The notes under the pieces were generated by a model. The model saw only the letters and a program-made list of their open reading frames with translations, did no database searches and was not told where the DNA came from. DNA of 5,208 bases from Actinomycetota bacterium (lineage in GTDB: Bacteria; Actinomycetota; Aquicultoria; Subteraquimicrobiales; UBA9087). The translations under genes and the position numbers were made by a program. This document shows, one piece after another, positions 4,523 to 5,208 of this stretch (positions are counted from its first letter, which is position 1; each line of letters starts with the position of its first letter). The stretch spans positions 1 to 5,208 of the forward strand of contig DNCG01000104.1 of the NCBI GenBank assembly GCA_003491635.1. Direction: 5' to 3'.

Positions 4523-5191
4523 ATGCTTTTTTTGCCGATTTCGCTCGCGCTGTTCTTCTTCTTGATTCTGCTTCTGCCGATCCTGATCTTCTTAGTTCAG
4601 ATTAAGGTGATAGAGGTGGCCTTCTACAGGCTGGGCTTGAACCCCACGCTTGGAGTTTTATTCTTTTTTCTCTGTCTGATAGGAAGCACCATTAATATTC
4701 CCATCCTGAAAAGAAAGGTGGCCGTGGTGAGGAGAGACGAAGCTCTGGAATTTTTCAGATACTTCTTTGGATTCACCGTCCCCGAAGTCCAGGAACAGGT
4801 CCTGGCAATAAACGTTGGTGGAGCCTTAATGCCCGCTTTACTCTGCCTCTATCTGCTACCAAAAGCTCCACCGTTGGCCGCCTTGATCTCAATAGCTGTG
4901 ATCGCACTGGTAGCCAAGGTCTTCAGCAGGCCCGTGAGAGGAATAGGAATAGCCCTGCCACCCTTTATTCCTCCCATTGCCTCCGCTCTTCTAGCTTTGC
5001 TCCTCGTCCCCTCGAACCCGGCCCCCATCGCCTACATCTCCGGGGTGCTGGGAACCCTGATCGGGGCGGATCTGCTCAACCTACCGACCATAAGAAGGAT
5101 GATGCAACCAGGGATAATGAGCATCGGCGGAGCGGGAGTCTTCGACGGAATCTACCTGGTGGGAATAGTCGCGGTTCTCATCTCCCAATAA
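4523..5191 (+). CDS. DUF1614-type multi-pass membrane protein of unknown function
   Basis: A 222-residue, very hydrophobic protein. I recognise it as the uncharacterised DUF1614 family from GSTINIPI (54-61), NVGGALMP (97-104), GADLLNLP (181-188) and SIGGAGVFDGI (200-210). About six or seven membrane helices can be drawn: 3-25, 43-62, 95-112, 116-134, 145-163, 168-186 and 200-220. There is a charged loop at 63-92 and a basic motif SRPVRG at 135-140. There is no cleavable signal peptide; the first helix looks like an anchor. D183 and D208 sit in or next to late helices in conserved-looking glycine-rich motifs, which may be functional, but no activity is established. The start has AGGG 6 nt upstream. 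It is divergent from thrS across 73 bp, with no functional link evident. The sequence just after its stop (GAGAGGGTAAGGAAGAA) is purine-rich and could be the ribosome site of a following gene. Confidence 0.85.
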   Translation: MLFLPISLALFFFLILLLPILIFLVQIKVIEVAFYRLGLNPTLGVLFFFLCLIGSTINIPILKRKVAVVRRDEALEFFRYFFGFTVPEVQEQVLAINVGGALMPALLCLYLLPKAPPLAALISIAVIALVAKVFSRPVRGIGIALPPFIPPIASALLALLLVPSNPAPIAYISGVLGTLIGADLLNLPTIRRMMQPGIMSIGGAGVFDGIYLVGIVAVLISQ

Positions 5192-5208
5192 GAGAGGGTA
5201 AGGAAGAA

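Overview
The window is a bacterial translation-machinery block. On the minus strand, in transcription order, it reads thrS, infC, rpmI, rplT, then a T-box leader and the first 205 codons of pheS, which run off the left edge. A divergent plus-strand gene for a DUF1614-type membrane protein fills the right end. All six protein genes look intact apart from the truncated pheS. I see no mobile-element genes, CRISPR arrays, rRNA or tRNA genes.

Organism: base composition is near half GC, and the Phe T-box riboswitch points to Bacillota, Actinomycetota, Chloroflexota or a related lineage rather than Proteobacteria. The gene order is nevertheless the thrS-infC-rpmI-rplT-pheS order also known from Escherichia coli. 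DUF1614 proteins are common in anaerobes and thermophiles, so a deep-branching anaerobic lineage is my guess. I cannot name a genus.

Layout from right to left: thrS has a short leader behind an extended -10 promoter that sits in the 73-bp divergent gap with the DUF1614 gene. A 243-bp gap to infC, or 249 bp counted to the AUA start, holds a good sigma-70-type promoter (TGGACA, 17 bp, TATACT) and a leader of about 170 nt. That leader contains a rho-independent terminator hairpin and fits an L20 or IF3 autoregulatory attenuator. infC appears to start at AUA, rpmI starts at UUG, and rplT has two possible starts. After rplT come a hairpin without a U-tract, a second extended -10 promoter, and a leader of about 400 nt. 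That leader has every T-box hallmark: an AGUA/GAA specifier-loop motif, a UUC (Phe) specifier, CCGUUAUC, the T-box core UGGU and a terminator.

How the genes work together: ThrRS and PheRS charge tRNAs, IF3 controls initiation, and L35 and L20 are early large-subunit assembly proteins. Each block seems to have its own sensor: uncharged tRNA-Phe for pheS, and the infC leader for infC-rpmI-rplT. The least ordinary feature is a run of AGTCAA/TTGACT inverted repeats, including perfect 12-bp arms, inside the T-box leader between Stem I and the antiterminator. I found no candidate for an entirely new multi-gene system.
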